In this document: in pieces, positions 17,394 through 26,766 of the stretch
Position numbering within the stretch: position 1 is the stretch's first letter
Layout of the letters: each line of letters opens with the position of its first letter
Assembly: GCF_001544455.2 (NCBI RefSeq)
Contig: NZ_FCOC02000009.1
Span: 62,001-126,000, forward strand
Origin: Caballeronia sordidicola
GTDB lineage: Bacteria > Pseudomonadota > Gammaproteobacteria > Burkholderiales > Burkholderiaceae
Length of the DNA stretch: 64,000 nt
Reading direction: 5' to 3'
Program-made: the position numbers and the translations under genes
The notes under the pieces: model-generated
Seen by the model: the letters and a program-made list of their open reading frames with translations, nothing else
The model's database searches: none
Told to the model about the DNA's origin: nothing

Positions 17394-18827
17394 TCATGCT
17401 GCCTGTCTCGAACTGACGACGATATACGCCAGATGTACCGGCACTTCCGGCGGCTTCCTTGGTGCTCCATTGACGTTTGCGGGAACCTTGAAACGGATAT
17501 TCAGAGCGCCGCTGTCCCAGTCGAGGGCGACGTCGCTTGCAGGTGCGGCTTGCCCAGTCAGGGCATCGATAAACCTTACGTCCGGCTGGCGCGCCACCGG
17601 CGCCTTGAGCCCCGGCACCGACACCGTGCGCCAACCCGCCGGCGCGGCCACCTGAAAGACGAGGTCCTTGTCTGAATACAGCGCGCCGCCGGCAACATCC
17701 GGGCCAAACTTCAGCGGCACGGGTACAGGCGCAAGCGCACCCGGCACGGTCCGGTTCAACACAACCAATGCCCGCCCCGAGACCGTGTATTTCCGCGGGT
17801 TTCCGCGTTGCGTCAGACGGAAAGGCTCGACGCCATCCCAGTGAAAGACCATCGATACGTACTTGTCCGGGTCATCCCAGTTTCGGTCGAGCGCCCATAC
17901 CGCGAAGTCAAAGAAGTACCGCGCCAGATAGTGCGGGTCTTCCATGTAGCGGTCGCCGATCTCGGTCTGCCAGATTCCGCGCGCGGGTCCGTTTCGCACG
18001 TATCGCTCGTATAAAGGATCGAGTTCCGCGACTTTCATGTAATGAATGTCGAGATAGTCGACCCAGTCGATCATGCGTGCATTGACTACGGGGCTCCTGT
18101 ATTCAAGCCACTTGATGTAGGTATCCACACCGCCCTGATCCGGCCAGCCGCCATACACGATGTAGCAGCGGTACTTGCGTATGATCCGCGCAGCGGGAAT
18201 ATGAATACGCTCGACGTAGTCCTGCATGGCGCGGTCATACACGCCATCCTTCCCGCCCGCTGCCGGACCATGCCAGAACGTCGCCTGTTGCAGACCGCCC
18301 GACAAGCGCCCCGCCGCCTCATTCCAGATCTGGAAATAGCGCACGTTGTAAGGCGGTGCCGAATACTTCCGGACCACCGCATCGACGTACTGCGTCCACG
18401 CGTTGACATCGACTGGTGCGGATTTGGAATCGTCTGCAACCGTGGCGTTCCACCCCGGCGTATAAGCGAGCAGCAACAGCGAGCGAAAGCCGTTGCGGTT
18501 GTTGCTGAGCAGCACCGGCGGCAGGTTGCTGTCGTAACTCGGACCGGTTCTGTCGATGCGCATTGCATCGCGGGGCGAATCGGGCTGACCCGGACCCGCT
18601 ACATCGCGCCCCCAGGAGATGCCCATCTGATGCCACATGGCGATGTCCGCCGGCGCGCCCGCCCAGCCATTGCTTCCGATCAACTGCGTCATGCGGCGCG
18701 TGCCGGTATCGCCCGAACGGGGAACAGCAACGGCCGTCGCAGCCACCGCGTGAAACGGCACGCTCGCCAGCGCCGCGAGCGTCTGCAACGCACGTCGCCT
18801 TGCATGGCTGTGGCGCTGCTTAAACAT
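17394..18827 (-). CDS. Tat-exported clan GH-A glycoside hydrolase (GH39/GH5-like) in the exopolysaccharide operon
   Basis: 477 residues. The N-terminus has a twin-arginine-type signal (ARRRALQTLAALASVPFHAVA), so the mature enzyme is likely periplasmic. The barrel shows YFQIWNEAAG with the acid/base glutamate at about residue 167 and WQTEIGDR with the nucleophile glutamate at about residue 290, the spacing and strand positions of clan GH-A. HYMKVAE and VFHWDGVEPFRL line the cleft. A beta-sandwich-like C-terminal part follows. CGGAG lies eight bases before ATG 18827. It sits between two glycosyltransferase genes, so it probably trims, edits or releases the polymer made by this locus, as AlgL- or Psl-type hydrolases do. 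The bond cleaved is unknown. Confidence 0.85.
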   Translation of the reverse strand: MFKQRHSHARRRALQTLAALASVPFHAVAATAVAVPRSGDTGTRRMTQLIGSNGWAGAPADIAMWHQMGISWGRDVAGPGQPDSPRDAMRIDRTGPSYDSNLPPVLLSNNRNGFRSLLLLAYTPGWNATVADDSKSAPVDVNAWTQYVDAVVRKYSAPPYNVRYFQIWNEAAGRLSGGLQQATFWHGPAAGGKDGVYDRAMQDYVERIHIPAARIIRKYRCYIVYGGWPDQGGVDTYIKWLEYRSPVVNARMIDWVDYLDIHYMKVAELDPLYERYVRNGPARGIWQTEIGDRYMEDPHYLARYFFDFAVWALDRNWDDPDKYVSMVFHWDGVEPFRLTQRGNPRKYTVSGRALVVLNRTVPGALAPVPVPLKFGPDVAGGALYSDKDLVFQVAAPAGWRTVSVPGLKAPVARQPDVRFIDALTGQAAPASDVALDWDSGALNIRFKVPANVNGAPRKPPEVPVHLAYIVVSSRQAA

Positions 18828-18857
18828 GGGCCCACTCCGGATACGGACTCATTGGGC

Positions 18858-19982
18858 TTAGCCTGCGGACGTGCGGGGCGAGAGGTTGAACGGACGCCGG
18901 TTAGCTTCGTCCTGCAGGATCGCAAGCAAGTCACGCGCCGCGCGATCCCAGCGAAATTCGCGCGCGTGCAGCAAGCCGATCTCGCGATAATGCTGGCGCA
19001 ACTGGCTGTCGCTCATCATGAGCGACACCTTCTGCGCAATGTCGTCGGCGGAGGTTGCATCGCAATACATGACCGCTTGCCCGCAGGCTTCGGGAATCGA
19101 CGCATGCGTGGACGCAATCACGGGACAACCGCAATACATGGCCTCGAGCGGCGGCAATCCGAATCCTTCGTACAGCGATGGAAAAATCAGGCAGGCGGCG
19201 CTTTCATAAAGTGCCTTCAATTCGCCGTCGGATACGAAGCCCGCCCATATGATCCGCTGGTCCTCGGCCGCCGCGTCGAGCGCGGCGCTGCTCGCCGCCT
19301 TGAACACGCGCGAGTTCTTGCCGCCGGCAATCACGAACTTCAGGTTCGGCAAATGCCCAAGCTGCTTGATGGCTTCGAGCGCGCGCTGAAGGTTCTTGCG
19401 CGGGTCGAGGCTGCCCACGATCACGCAATACGAATCCTTCGTTAACCGCAAACGGTCGATGACCGCCGGGTCGGAAGCAATGCGGTCGAGATGATCCGCG
19501 CCGGGAGGCAGGACGACCACACGCGACTTGTCGATCTTCATGTGATGACAGATCCGCTCTTGCGAGAAGGTCGAGATGGTCAGGATCAGCGGTTCGAGGC
19601 GCGGCAGTATCGAAAACCGCAGCTTGTACCAGAGCAGGAATTTCTTGGAGAACGCTTCGGGCACGTCGAAGACGGCCATGTCGTGAACCATCACGATCTG
19701 CCTGCGCTTGAAGAGCGGATTCGTATTGCACAGGTTGACGAGCGTTGTTCTTCTCGATGCGATCGGCAGCGTGATCTGTTCCCAGAGATTCCCGCGGAAC
19801 CATGGAAAACGCCGCTGGCGCTTGAGAAGCGTGCCAGGGGCCACTGCGTCCTGCGGCACGAACACTTCAAGCTCCTTGCCCGGCGTTCCACGCATCTGCA
19901 TTGCCCGTGTCAATTCAAAAGCAACACGCTGTACGCCGGTGATTCTTTGCGACGTGAACTTCCCATTGATTGCTATGGCCAT
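18858..19982 (-). CDS. GT4-family glycosyltransferase (mannosyltransferase-like)
   Basis: 374 residues with a GT-B fold. The N-terminus carries [20 protein letters not shown], common in mannosyltransferases of exopolysaccharide loci. The donor domain has [25 protein letters not shown], and the EX7E signature [19 protein letters not shown] followed by [25 protein letters not shown] stands a few bases before ATG 19982. It lies 62 bases after the tyrosine kinase stop and 30 bases before the hydrolase gene, all in one operon. Mannose as donor would agree with the GDP-mannose made by ManC, but this is inferred from context. Confidence 0.9.
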   Translation of the reverse strand: MAIAINGKFTSQRITGVQRVAFELTRAMQMRGTPGKELEVFVPQDAVAPGTLLKRQRRFPWFRGNLWEQITLPIASRRTTLVNLCNTNPLFKRRQIVMVHDMAVFDVPEAFSKKFLLWYKLRFSILPRLEPLILTISTFSQERICHHMKIDKSRVVVLPPGADHLDRIASDPAVIDRLRLTKDSYCVIVGSLDPRKNLQRALEAIKQLGHLPNLKFVIAGGKNSRVFKAASSAALDAAAEDQRIIWAGFVSDGELKALYESAACLIFPSLYEGFGLPPLEAMYCGCPVIASTHASIPEACGQAVMYCDATSADDIAQKVSLMMSDSQLRQHYREIGLLHAREFRWDRAARDLLAILQDEANRRPFNLSPRTSAG

Positions 19983-20044
19983 TGCACTTTCCCTTGAACG
20001 ATGTAGCGCGCTCCCGGCGTGGGCGCGCTGATGAAGCAGCGAAC

Positions 20045-22363
20045 TCAGTGAACCGTCTCTACGTCACCGTGGTCGCTCGCATAGTTCGTGGCATAGCCAT
20101 AGCCGCGGTTGCTTCGGCGAAGCGGTATTCCGTTGAAAACCGCACCCGCGATCCGCCCTTCGGCACGCGCGAGCTTCCTGACCGTATCGGCGATTTCTTC
20201 CTCGCTTTGCATGCCCGAGCGCAGCACCAGCAGCGACGAACCCGCTTCGCTGGCAATGATCGAGGCATCGGTCACCGCGAGGAACGGGGGCGTGTCCACG
20301 ATCACGAGATCGAACTGCTTGCCGAGCCGGTCCAGCAGGTCCCTGAACCCCTGCTGCATGAGCAGGGCTGCCGGGTTGGCCGGACGCGTGCCGCATGAAA
20401 TGAACGACACACCTTCCACGCCCACGTGGCGCAACGCATTACGCACCGGCATGCGGTTGGACAGCACTTCGGACAGGCCGCCCCGGTTGCGCTGCTTGAA
20501 GAACGACGCAAGGTGACCACGGCGCATGTCTGCGTCGATGAGAAGAACCCGTGCGCCGGTCTCGGCATGCAGCACCGCGAGATTCGCCGCGACGAAGCTC
20601 TTTCCCGCCGATGGCGTGGGACCGGTGACCATCACGATGTTGTTCGGTGCATGAGCGAGATCGCGCGTCAGCGCGGTGCGCACTGCACGCAGCGCCTCGA
20701 CAGACGGGTCGTGCGGAAAGCGCGCGGCAAGCACCCTGCTGCCAACGCCATCCAGCGTGCCGGCGTCGCTGAAGTCTCCTACCGGCTCAGCACGCGGAAA
20801 CGGCAGCCCAGGTTTCAGGACAGGTGGCAGCGCCTTCTTGGGCACGCCCGCACTGCTGGGATCGAGCCGCATCTGTTGCTGGCTGAACAGTACCTCGCCG
20901 AGGACCGGCACACTCAGACGGCGCTCCACGTAGCGAGGGTCCGTCACGCCGATCATCACGTGGCGGCGCATGAAGACGAGGAACACGCCGGTGAGCAATC
21001 CGAGCACCACGCCGCCGCCGAGTACCACGGGGCGATTCGGCTTGACCGGACGATGCGGCCGCACGGCGGAGTCGACCACATGCGCGCCGCCCGAGGTACT
21101 CGCGCGCCGCACAGTCAGTTGTTCGGCCTTCTGGACCATGCCAAGGTAGATTGTTTCAGCGACCTTCTGCGCGCGGATCAGGTCGACGCTTTCGCGCTCG
21201 GAGGTCGGCATGCTGCGAAAACGTCCGTCGAATTCACCCTTCGCCTTGTTCAGTTGGGCGAGTTGCGTATCGATGTTCTGCACCCAGCGGCTAGTCGGCG
21301 TGAAGCGCTCCAATAATTGCGTGCGTTGCAATTGAAGCGAAGCGATCTGGCGATCGAAATCGATACCGCCCTGAAGGAACGACTGCGCTTCTGCCGTAGG
21401 TTGCATCGAGTTGGAGGTCGACCGGTAGCTCTTCAACGCCTCTTCAGCCTTGCGCAAATCGGCCAGCAGACGCGGGAGTTCTCCATTGATGAACGCGAGC
21501 GTCTTTGTGTCGTTGGATTGCCGGCTTGCAATCGCCGTTGCGAGATATTGCTCGGCAAGCGCGTTGGTGACCTCGGTCGCCTTCGCGGGGCTCTTGTCCG
21601 TGTATTCGATTTCTATCAGGCCGGAGTCCTTGACCTTGTCGCTGACTTTCACGGTATTGGCGAAGCGCTTGACGGCGTCGAGGTCATTCCAGCGAATCAC
21701 TTCAAACGACGTACCGGGACGCGCATCCAGTTGCTTCAACACGATCGAGACGCCGTTCGCGCTTGCGGGAACTCCCACCATGCCGCTGACCAGCAACTCA
21801 TTCGATGGGCCACGCAGTTCATACCGGCCGCCATCGAGCGCGATGAGCTTGAGCTTCTCTTCTTCCAGGTTCTGCGGAACATCGAGGCTGCCCACCTGCA
21901 CACGCTCGCCACCCCAGGCAAAGGACTTGAGCCCGAGCCACGGCTTCGACGGTTCGCCTGGCGTCGCAAATTTTTCCGCGATGTCGCCGAGAAGCGGGAA
22001 CATGTGCGGCGTGACCGAGACGTCGAACCGGTATTTTTCGATCACGGGCTCAAGCACGGAGCGGCTGCGCATCACGGCCATTTCTTCGCTCGGAGCGGGC
22101 GCGGGTGGCGGCAACGTTTCCTGATTCTGCAGCGCGATACCCAACTGGTTCTGCTCTGGCGGGTCCACACGGATGAGCACGTCGGCAGAGTAGATCGGAG
22201 GCGCAATGAAGATGTAGGCCACCGCTAACGCGACGACAACAACCGTCGCGACCAGGATCTCCCAGATGTGATCCCGCATCAGGTTGATCATGTCCTTGGC
22301 GCTGAGCTGCCCGCGCTCGTGATCTGCGGACGGTGATAGCGAATTTGAAGGGTAGTAATCCAC
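20045..22363 (-). CDS. Wzc-type polysaccharide copolymerase with bacterial tyrosine kinase domain
   Basis: 772 residues. It controls polymer length and export, cycling between phosphorylated and unphosphorylated states. The N-terminal Wzz domain starts after a cytoplasmic tail and a membrane span (about residues 35-55), has a coiled-coil periplasmic region (about 270-390) and a second span near residue 450. The kinase domain shows Walker A GPTPSAGKSF (about 578), Walker A' VLLIDADMRRG and Walker B LVIVDTPPF (about 684). The C-terminus has a tyrosine cluster, GYGYATNYASD, the autophosphorylation tail. The start is GTG 22363 with AAGGA eight bases before it. It heads the six-gene operon. No Wza or Wzb partner gene is adjacent, unlike most such loci. 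Confidence 0.93.
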   Translation of the reverse strand: MDYYPSNSLSPSADHERGQLSAKDMINLMRDHIWEILVATVVVVALAVAYIFIAPPIYSADVLIRVDPPEQNQLGIALQNQETLPPPAPAPSEEMAVMRSRSVLEPVIEKYRFDVSVTPHMFPLLGDIAEKFATPGEPSKPWLGLKSFAWGGERVQVGSLDVPQNLEEEKLKLIALDGGRYELRGPSNELLVSGMVGVPASANGVSIVLKQLDARPGTSFEVIRWNDLDAVKRFANTVKVSDKVKDSGLIEIEYTDKSPAKATEVTNALAEQYLATAIASRQSNDTKTLAFINGELPRLLADLRKAEEALKSYRSTSNSMQPTAEAQSFLQGGIDFDRQIASLQLQRTQLLERFTPTSRWVQNIDTQLAQLNKAKGEFDGRFRSMPTSERESVDLIRAQKVAETIYLGMVQKAEQLTVRRASTSGGAHVVDSAVRPHRPVKPNRPVVLGGGVVLGLLTGVFLVFMRRHVMIGVTDPRYVERRLSVPVLGEVLFSQQQMRLDPSSAGVPKKALPPVLKPGLPFPRAEPVGDFSDAGTLDGVGSRVLAARFPHDPSVEALRAVRTALTRDLAHAPNNIVMVTGPTPSAGKSFVAANLAVLHAETGARVLLIDADMRRGHLASFFKQRNRGGLSEVLSNRMPVRNALRHVGVEGVSFISCGTRPANPAALLMQQGFRDLLDRLGKQFDLVIVDTPPFLAVTDASIIASEAGSSLLVLRSGMQSEEEIADTVRKLARAEGRIAGAVFNGIPLRRSNRGYGYATNYASDHGDVETVH

Positions 22364-22825
22364 CGGCGTATTCCTTCGATGTTCAATGTATGTCGCGACC
22401 GTGCGGCGAGGGCGCCGCTGCCGGGTATTGCCGCACGACTTCGCGGCCCGCTGAATGGTGGTGAACGGCTGACGATTTCCAGCGGCCAGCCGGCTTTATC
22501 CACAGAAATAGTTGCCTAGGGAAACGCTGAGCGTGTATCCCGATGGCTCTCCCGGAGCGGCTTAGGCGTGTGTCCCAGAACGGTGTCTGAAGTGGCGAGC
22601 AGTACCTCGCGATCGGCCACGATCACAGCCGGCGCCTGCACCACGCGGGCATCCGCTCTCGTGATCGCCATCCGGATATTTTCGAGACATTTCATAGACC
22701 CTTCCACGATATGTACTCCAAAATGTTCAATAACCTGATCGAATTTCGAGAGATATTGCAGCCTGCACAAAGCATTCCCGGCCTTTCGCAACTCGACGCT
22801 GGCCGCACGCTAAAACGAGCCACCC
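22364..22825. other. non-coding leader and spacer upstream of the Wzc-type gene
   Basis: A perfect 8-bp inverted repeat, CGTGCGGC (22400-22407) and GCCGCACG (22430-22437), lies 36-74 bases before the wzc-type start codon and would form a hairpin in its 5' leader. A possible 91-codon frame on the minus strand (22516-22791) begins with TTG, has no ribosome site and resembles nothing I know, so I do not call it a gene. Confidence 0.45.
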
Positions 22826-23635
22826 TCAAGCAACCATCTCTCTCGCCGGCACGCGCGGCAGCAGCCTGCTGAACTCACGTGCCACGATGCCGTAACACAC
22901 GCACGCTTCGGCTCGCAATGCTTCGCGGTCGCGAACCGTAATGCAGCACCGGCCGGTATGGATCACGCCCGCATCCTGCAGCTTGCTTACCGCCGCGCTT
23001 ACGCCTTCGCGCCGCACACCGAGCATCTCGGCGATCAATTGATGGCTCACCTGTACTTCGTTTCCCGGCATACGGTCTGTCTCGATCAACAGCCATCGGC
23101 ACAATTGTTCGTAGACCGAGTGGTACCGGTTGCAGATCACCGTTTGTGCAACCTGTACGAGCAATGCCTGCATGTATAGCAACAACAATCGCCGCAGTTC
23201 GTCTGAAGTGGCGAACCGCTGCTGCAGGGCCGCTGCTTTCATCCGGTACGCCGTCCCTTCGAACTGCACCTGGACACACATCGGCATCGTCTTTCCGCCA
23301 GTCAGAACGGGTACGCCTATCATTCCTTCTGCACCGACCGCCGCAATTTCATTCGACGATCCTTCCACCATGCGGTGGATCAACGACACGACCGCCGTCA
23401 CGGGAAAGTAGACGTGCTCGATTGCTTGCCCGCTCTCGCACAGCACCTGGCCTTCTCGAAGTTGAACGGCCTCAAGAAGCGGCTGCAGTGCCTGCCATTC
23501 ATGAACAGGCAACGCGTCAAGCAGATGGTTCGTGTGCCCTTCGTCCTCGGCTCTTAGCATGTAGAGTGCCCTGTTGTTTCCCGTCAACGGTGCGCAGCCC
23601 GCAAGCAAGCCGTCCATCGCTGCGCCTGAGAACAT
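22826..23635 (-). CDS. Crp/Fnr-family transcriptional regulator
   Basis: Up to 269 residues. The N-terminal cyclic-nucleotide-binding-like beta-barrel has LREGQVLCESGQAIEHVYFP and AVGAEGMIGVPVL; the glycine-rich phosphate loop of true cAMP binders is not clearly kept, so the ligand may differ or be absent. The C-terminal winged helix is seen in VSHQLIAEMLGVRREGVSAA followed by LQDAGVI. The start is uncertain: 23635, 23617 or an ATG at about 23557 (MLRAEDEG), none with a strong ribosome site. It is upstream of and in line with the exopolysaccharide operon, separated by about 460 bases, and is a candidate regulator of it. Confidence 0.85.
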   Translation of the reverse strand: MFSGAAMDGLLAGCAPLTGNNRALYMLRAEDEGHTNHLLDALPVHEWQALQPLLEAVQLREGQVLCESGQAIEHVYFPVTAVVSLIHRMVEGSSNEIAAVGAEGMIGVPVLTGGKTMPMCVQVQFEGTAYRMKAAALQQRFATSDELRRLLLLYMQALLVQVAQTVICNRYHSVYEQLCRWLLIETDRMPGNEVQVSHQLIAEMLGVRREGVSAAVSKLQDAGVIHTGRCCITVRDREALRAEACVCYGIVAREFSRLLPRVPAREMVA

Positions 23636-24480
23636 GGAGAACTGCTTACTGCCAGCTCACGTTTGCATGCTTTCGCAGGTTCTGCGCCAATGCGACACGT
23701 TGCTCATGAAGGCATCGGGATGAATACGTCATACGCGGCGAGCGGCTAAACCCGGATCGCGGACAACAGTTCCGATTGATAAAAACGCAGACCCCGAATC
23801 GTCAAAATTACTGCCTGGTTTTCTCGCAGCTCTCGACGTGTATCAGGTTGGATTTATGGACTCGCCGCGGCGCACTGCATGCTGGAGGCTGTTCCAGGCG
23901 CCGCAAGCGTGTTTCGAAAAAGCAGCGTTTAACTTCCCGTAATCTTCTGAGGAATGAAAACCCGATTTCCTTTTCATGTTGCGTTGAAGCATAGACCGGG
24001 GAAATCGAATGAAATCGGTCAAGGCTTAAAATCAAGAACTATTGGCCGATTATGTTGAACCCTTTACGGGAATCCTAGGGAAAGAAAGAATTGTTGCGAT
24101 CTGCAATATGTGTAACAGATATTATATCTATCGAAACTTTCCTCTTTTTCTGGTCTTCTACTACATTCTATAGAAGCCGGACACATCATGTCATGCAGGA
24201 ACGAAAGCAGCTAAGGCATTGTTCTGTATAGGTTTAAACAAAAGCCTTTGACACTTTTCCCCTGTCTGTTTCTGTTTTTATATTAATAATATGGACCGGA
24301 AATTATTTCCGCATATGGTTAATGTTTAAGCAGTTGCCTTTGATCAAGAGTAATTATTTCTTAATCATGCCGACGTATGCGCCATTCATTAGGTCGACTC
24401 CGCCAATTCGTCAATTGGTTATTGCGGAGACCTACGCTGTGCTGCACAAAGTCACGCATGCAGCTTTGGAGGATTAAATA
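23636..24480. other. 845-base AT-rich non-coding region between divergent regulators
   Basis: No credible gene is seen. From about 23990 the DNA is clearly more AT-rich than its neighbours. It holds a TTGACA hexamer at 24248-24253 without a well-spaced -10, and the palindrome at 24297-24311 described separately. It probably carries the promoters of the Crp/Fnr-type gene (leftward) and the AraC-type gene (rightward). Confidence 0.6.
24297..24311. promoter_or_regulatory. perfect 15-bp palindrome CGGAAATTATTTCCG, candidate operator
   Basis: CGGAAAT and ATTTCCG flank a single central T. It lies 170 bases before the AraC-type start in an AT-rich promoter region. AraC-family or other dimeric regulators could bind; which one is unknown. 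Confidence 0.5.
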
Positions 24481-25557
24481 GTGGACACTCTGACGGACTT
24501 TTATCGGCCTGGCGACCTACATCACCGGGATGAATCCAAAGTTAATAAGCGGCACATCGGACTGCTGGTTTCGAACGAATGCTCCGTGGCGAACGCCGGA
24601 GCGATCGGCGAGGCTTTTCGGCTGGCTAACGAGTTCGAACAGGCCGGTGGCGGAGAACCTCCCTATCGTCTGTCAGTACTGTCGGACACGGGCGGCTTCG
24701 TCACAAGCTCGTCCAGCATCTCGATCTGGACGCAGAAGCTCGAGACGTATGCATTGATCGATTTCCATGCATTTTTCGTGGCCTGCCGCGACGCAGACAC
24801 CTCAGGAGGTCCTGACGACCGCCTTCTGTCATGGATGTCACGCCCCACCCACGACGCATCCCTGCGCAGTCAGCCGGGCGCCAACTCCGTCTTTGATCCA
24901 AAGAACCTGGCACGATCCCCGGTGCCGATCTTTTGGTTCAAGGACGCACCGGTCGCAGACTGGTCTACCGCTACGACACCCGCGGACATGGCGCTTGCGC
25001 AAATTGAACGTGACCTGAGCGCCGACACCGCGCGAAGGATTGCCCGCGTGCTGCAACCTCATGCCATACAGCGCACGAAACCAGACCTCGACGATCTGAA
25101 CGCGCGCACGACAACAGAGAAGATTCACGAATCAGCCCGCTGGATCAAGGAAAACTACAGCAAGCCGATTTCAGTTGCGCAGGCGGCCGAATCGGCCGCA
25201 ATGAGCAAACGCAATTATCTTCGGCGCTTCAAGTCTGAGTTCGGAGTAACGCCACTGGAATACCTGATACGGACACGCTTTGAAATCGTGTGCACGTTGC
25301 TGATGGATACCGATCTTCCTATCGACAAGATCGCAAGACGGTGCGGCATGGGTGACGGCAACCGGTTAGGACGACTATTCAGACAACGTTTCGGTGTTTC
25401 GCCCATGCATTTCCGGACGCGCGGGCAGATCCGGACAGGCGCGCAGTCGCTCGATGCGACTGGGGCCAAAGAGCCAATAGTCAATTTCCCTCAGCGGGAC
25501 GCTGCATCATTGGAACGCAGGCCAGTCGCGTTGAGCGTGGATGGAAAACATGCGTAA
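24481..25557 (+). CDS. GlxA-type AraC-family transcriptional regulator
   Basis: 358 residues. The first 190 or so form a DJ-1/PfpI-like class I glutamine amidotransferase-like sensor domain (HIGLLVSNECSVANAGAIGE at its start), without a clear nucleophile cysteine in the usual place. The last 100 or so carry two helix-turn-helix motifs: ISVAQAAESAAMSKRNYLRR, then FGVTPLEYLIRTRFE, and LPIDKIARRCGMGDGNRLGR, then FGVSPMHFR. The start is GTG 24481, with GGAGGA at 24468-24473 seven bases before it. Its end overlaps the next gene by 17 bases, so the two are cotranslated. Position inside the exopolysaccharide region suggests control of that locus; this is inferred. Confidence 0.9.
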   Translation: MDTLTDFYRPGDLHHRDESKVNKRHIGLLVSNECSVANAGAIGEAFRLANEFEQAGGGEPPYRLSVLSDTGGFVTSSSSISIWTQKLETYALIDFHAFFVACRDADTSGGPDDRLLSWMSRPTHDASLRSQPGANSVFDPKNLARSPVPIFWFKDAPVADWSTATTPADMALAQIERDLSADTARRIARVLQPHAIQRTKPDLDDLNARTTTEKIHESARWIKENYSKPISVAQAAESAAMSKRNYLRRFKSEFGVTPLEYLIRTRFEIVCTLLMDTDLPIDKIARRCGMGDGNRLGRLFRQRFGVSPMHFRTRGQIRTGAQSLDATGAKEPIVNFPQRDAASLERRPVALSVDGKHA

Positions 25558-26572
25558 AACCAGGACAGGGCAGCTCGGCGAGTGGCATGCCGCTCCGAAC
25601 CCGGGCAGTTCTTCAGCGCTACCGCTAAAGGAGATTGCCGCTCCGAATTCAGCGGCCTTCAAGGCGGCGGAGCAGCCGCTCAGGAAGCCCGCAGCAATGC
25701 AAGCGTCAGCCTCGTTTGGGAGGAAGATCAAGGAAGGCGCGAAGTCGATGTTGCCCGACGTCCTGTTTCTGACTCTGATGCACCGGAAATTCATGGGCCG
25801 CTTTCCAAGGCTGCTTCAGCCGGCCACATTCAACGAGAAGATACTGCAACGTAGTCTTGCACCTGATCCGCGCTATGCGGGACTGACCGACAAACTGACC
25901 GTTCGCGACTATGTGAAGAACAAGCTCGGCGAGGCGCATCTGGTTCCACTGATAGCAGCGCCGGACAGCTTTACCCGAGCTGTCTTCGATGCCCTGCCGA
26001 CCTCGTTCGTCATGAAGGCGAATCATGGCAGCAGCTTCGTGGAAGTGGTGCGGGACAAGTCGCAAACATCGTTCGAGAAATTGCAGGCGCTTGCCGAACG
26101 ATGGCTCGCCACCGATTTTTATCATGTTGGCCGCGAGCGGCATTACCGGAAGATCGAGCGGCGGATCTTCTTTGAAAAACTCCTGCTCGACAAGAATGGC
26201 CAGATCCCCGCCGACTACAAATTGCATTGTTTCGGCGGAAACACCGGGCGGCCGGTCATGTACATTCTGGTGATCTCGGACCGGTTCGGGAACAACACGC
26301 ACGGCGACGTGTATGACATTCACTGGAACCACCTCGATATCGCCATCGGCTATTACAAACGTAGCGAAACACCGGCGCCCGCGCCCGAGAATCTCAAGGC
26401 GATACTGGATACCGCCGCCGTTCTGGCGGAAGACTTCGACTACGTTCGCGTGGATCTGTACGCGCCAGACAACGAGATCTACTTTGGTGAACTGACGTTC
26501 ACTCCGGGCGCAGGTGTTCTACCGTTTACCCCGGACGGCATCGACTATGAATGGGGACGGCTGCTGGCCTAA
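25541..26572 (+). CDS. TupA-like ATP-grasp enzyme of polysaccharide loci
   Basis: 343 residues. It resembles the TupA-like ATP-grasp family found in capsule and exopolysaccharide gene clusters, where members are thought to attach amino-acid or similar groups to sugars. Visible marks are PATFNEKILQRSL, DKLTVRDYVKNKLG, VMKANHGSSF, IFFEKLLLDKNGQIPADYK, DFDYVRVDLYAP and the metal-binding end YFGELTFTPGAG. The first 70 or so residues are low-complexity and not part of the fold. ATG 25541 overlaps the AraC-type gene; ATG 25550 is an equal alternative. The acceptor is unknown. Together with the upstream regulator it forms a two-gene unit. Confidence 0.83.
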   Translation: MENMRKTRTGQLGEWHAAPNPGSSSALPLKEIAAPNSAAFKAAEQPLRKPAAMQASASFGRKIKEGAKSMLPDVLFLTLMHRKFMGRFPRLLQPATFNEKILQRSLAPDPRYAGLTDKLTVRDYVKNKLGEAHLVPLIAAPDSFTRAVFDALPTSFVMKANHGSSFVEVVRDKSQTSFEKLQALAERWLATDFYHVGRERHYRKIERRIFFEKLLLDKNGQIPADYKLHCFGGNTGRPVMYILVISDRFGNNTHGDVYDIHWNHLDIAIGYYKRSETPAPAPENLKAILDTAAVLAEDFDYVRVDLYAPDNEIYFGELTFTPGAGVLPFTPDGIDYEWGRLLA

Positions 26573-26601
26573 GCGAGGGAACGCTCAGCGTTCCGCGCCG
26601 G

Positions 26602-26766
26602 TTATTTTTCGCCAAAGATTTTCCCAAAACACTCCCTGCCTTTCCTGGTCAAAATCCCGCCTAGACTGAGCCACACAGCCGTTATGACCAGCAAGAAAAT
26701 CATGACGGTCATGCCGAACAACGATTTGGCATCGACGAATTTGATCGGCTTCATCTGCGTGCTCAT
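26602..26766 (-). CDS. possible small single-span membrane protein
   Basis: 54 codons from ATG 26766. The product has a short polar start, one hydrophobic helix (FGMTVMIFLLVITAVWLSLG) and a basic tail (RKGRECFGKIFGEK), the plan of a small inner-membrane protein. No good ribosome site precedes it; the frame also stays open to 26823. It is convergent with the ATP-grasp gene and sits downstream of nothing obvious. Could be real or chance. Confidence 0.4.
   Translation of the reverse strand: MSTQMKPIKFVDAKSLFGMTVMIFLLVITAVWLSLGGILTRKGRECFGKIFGEK

Noticed and set aside
22516-22791. 91-codon frame between the Wzc-type and Crp/Fnr-type genes
   Set aside because: TTG start, no ribosome site, no recognisable family; left as non-coding.
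23776-24035. Overlapping 72- and 75-codon frames on opposite strands
   Set aside because: Neither has a ribosome site or family resemblance; both lie in an AT-rich regulatory gap.
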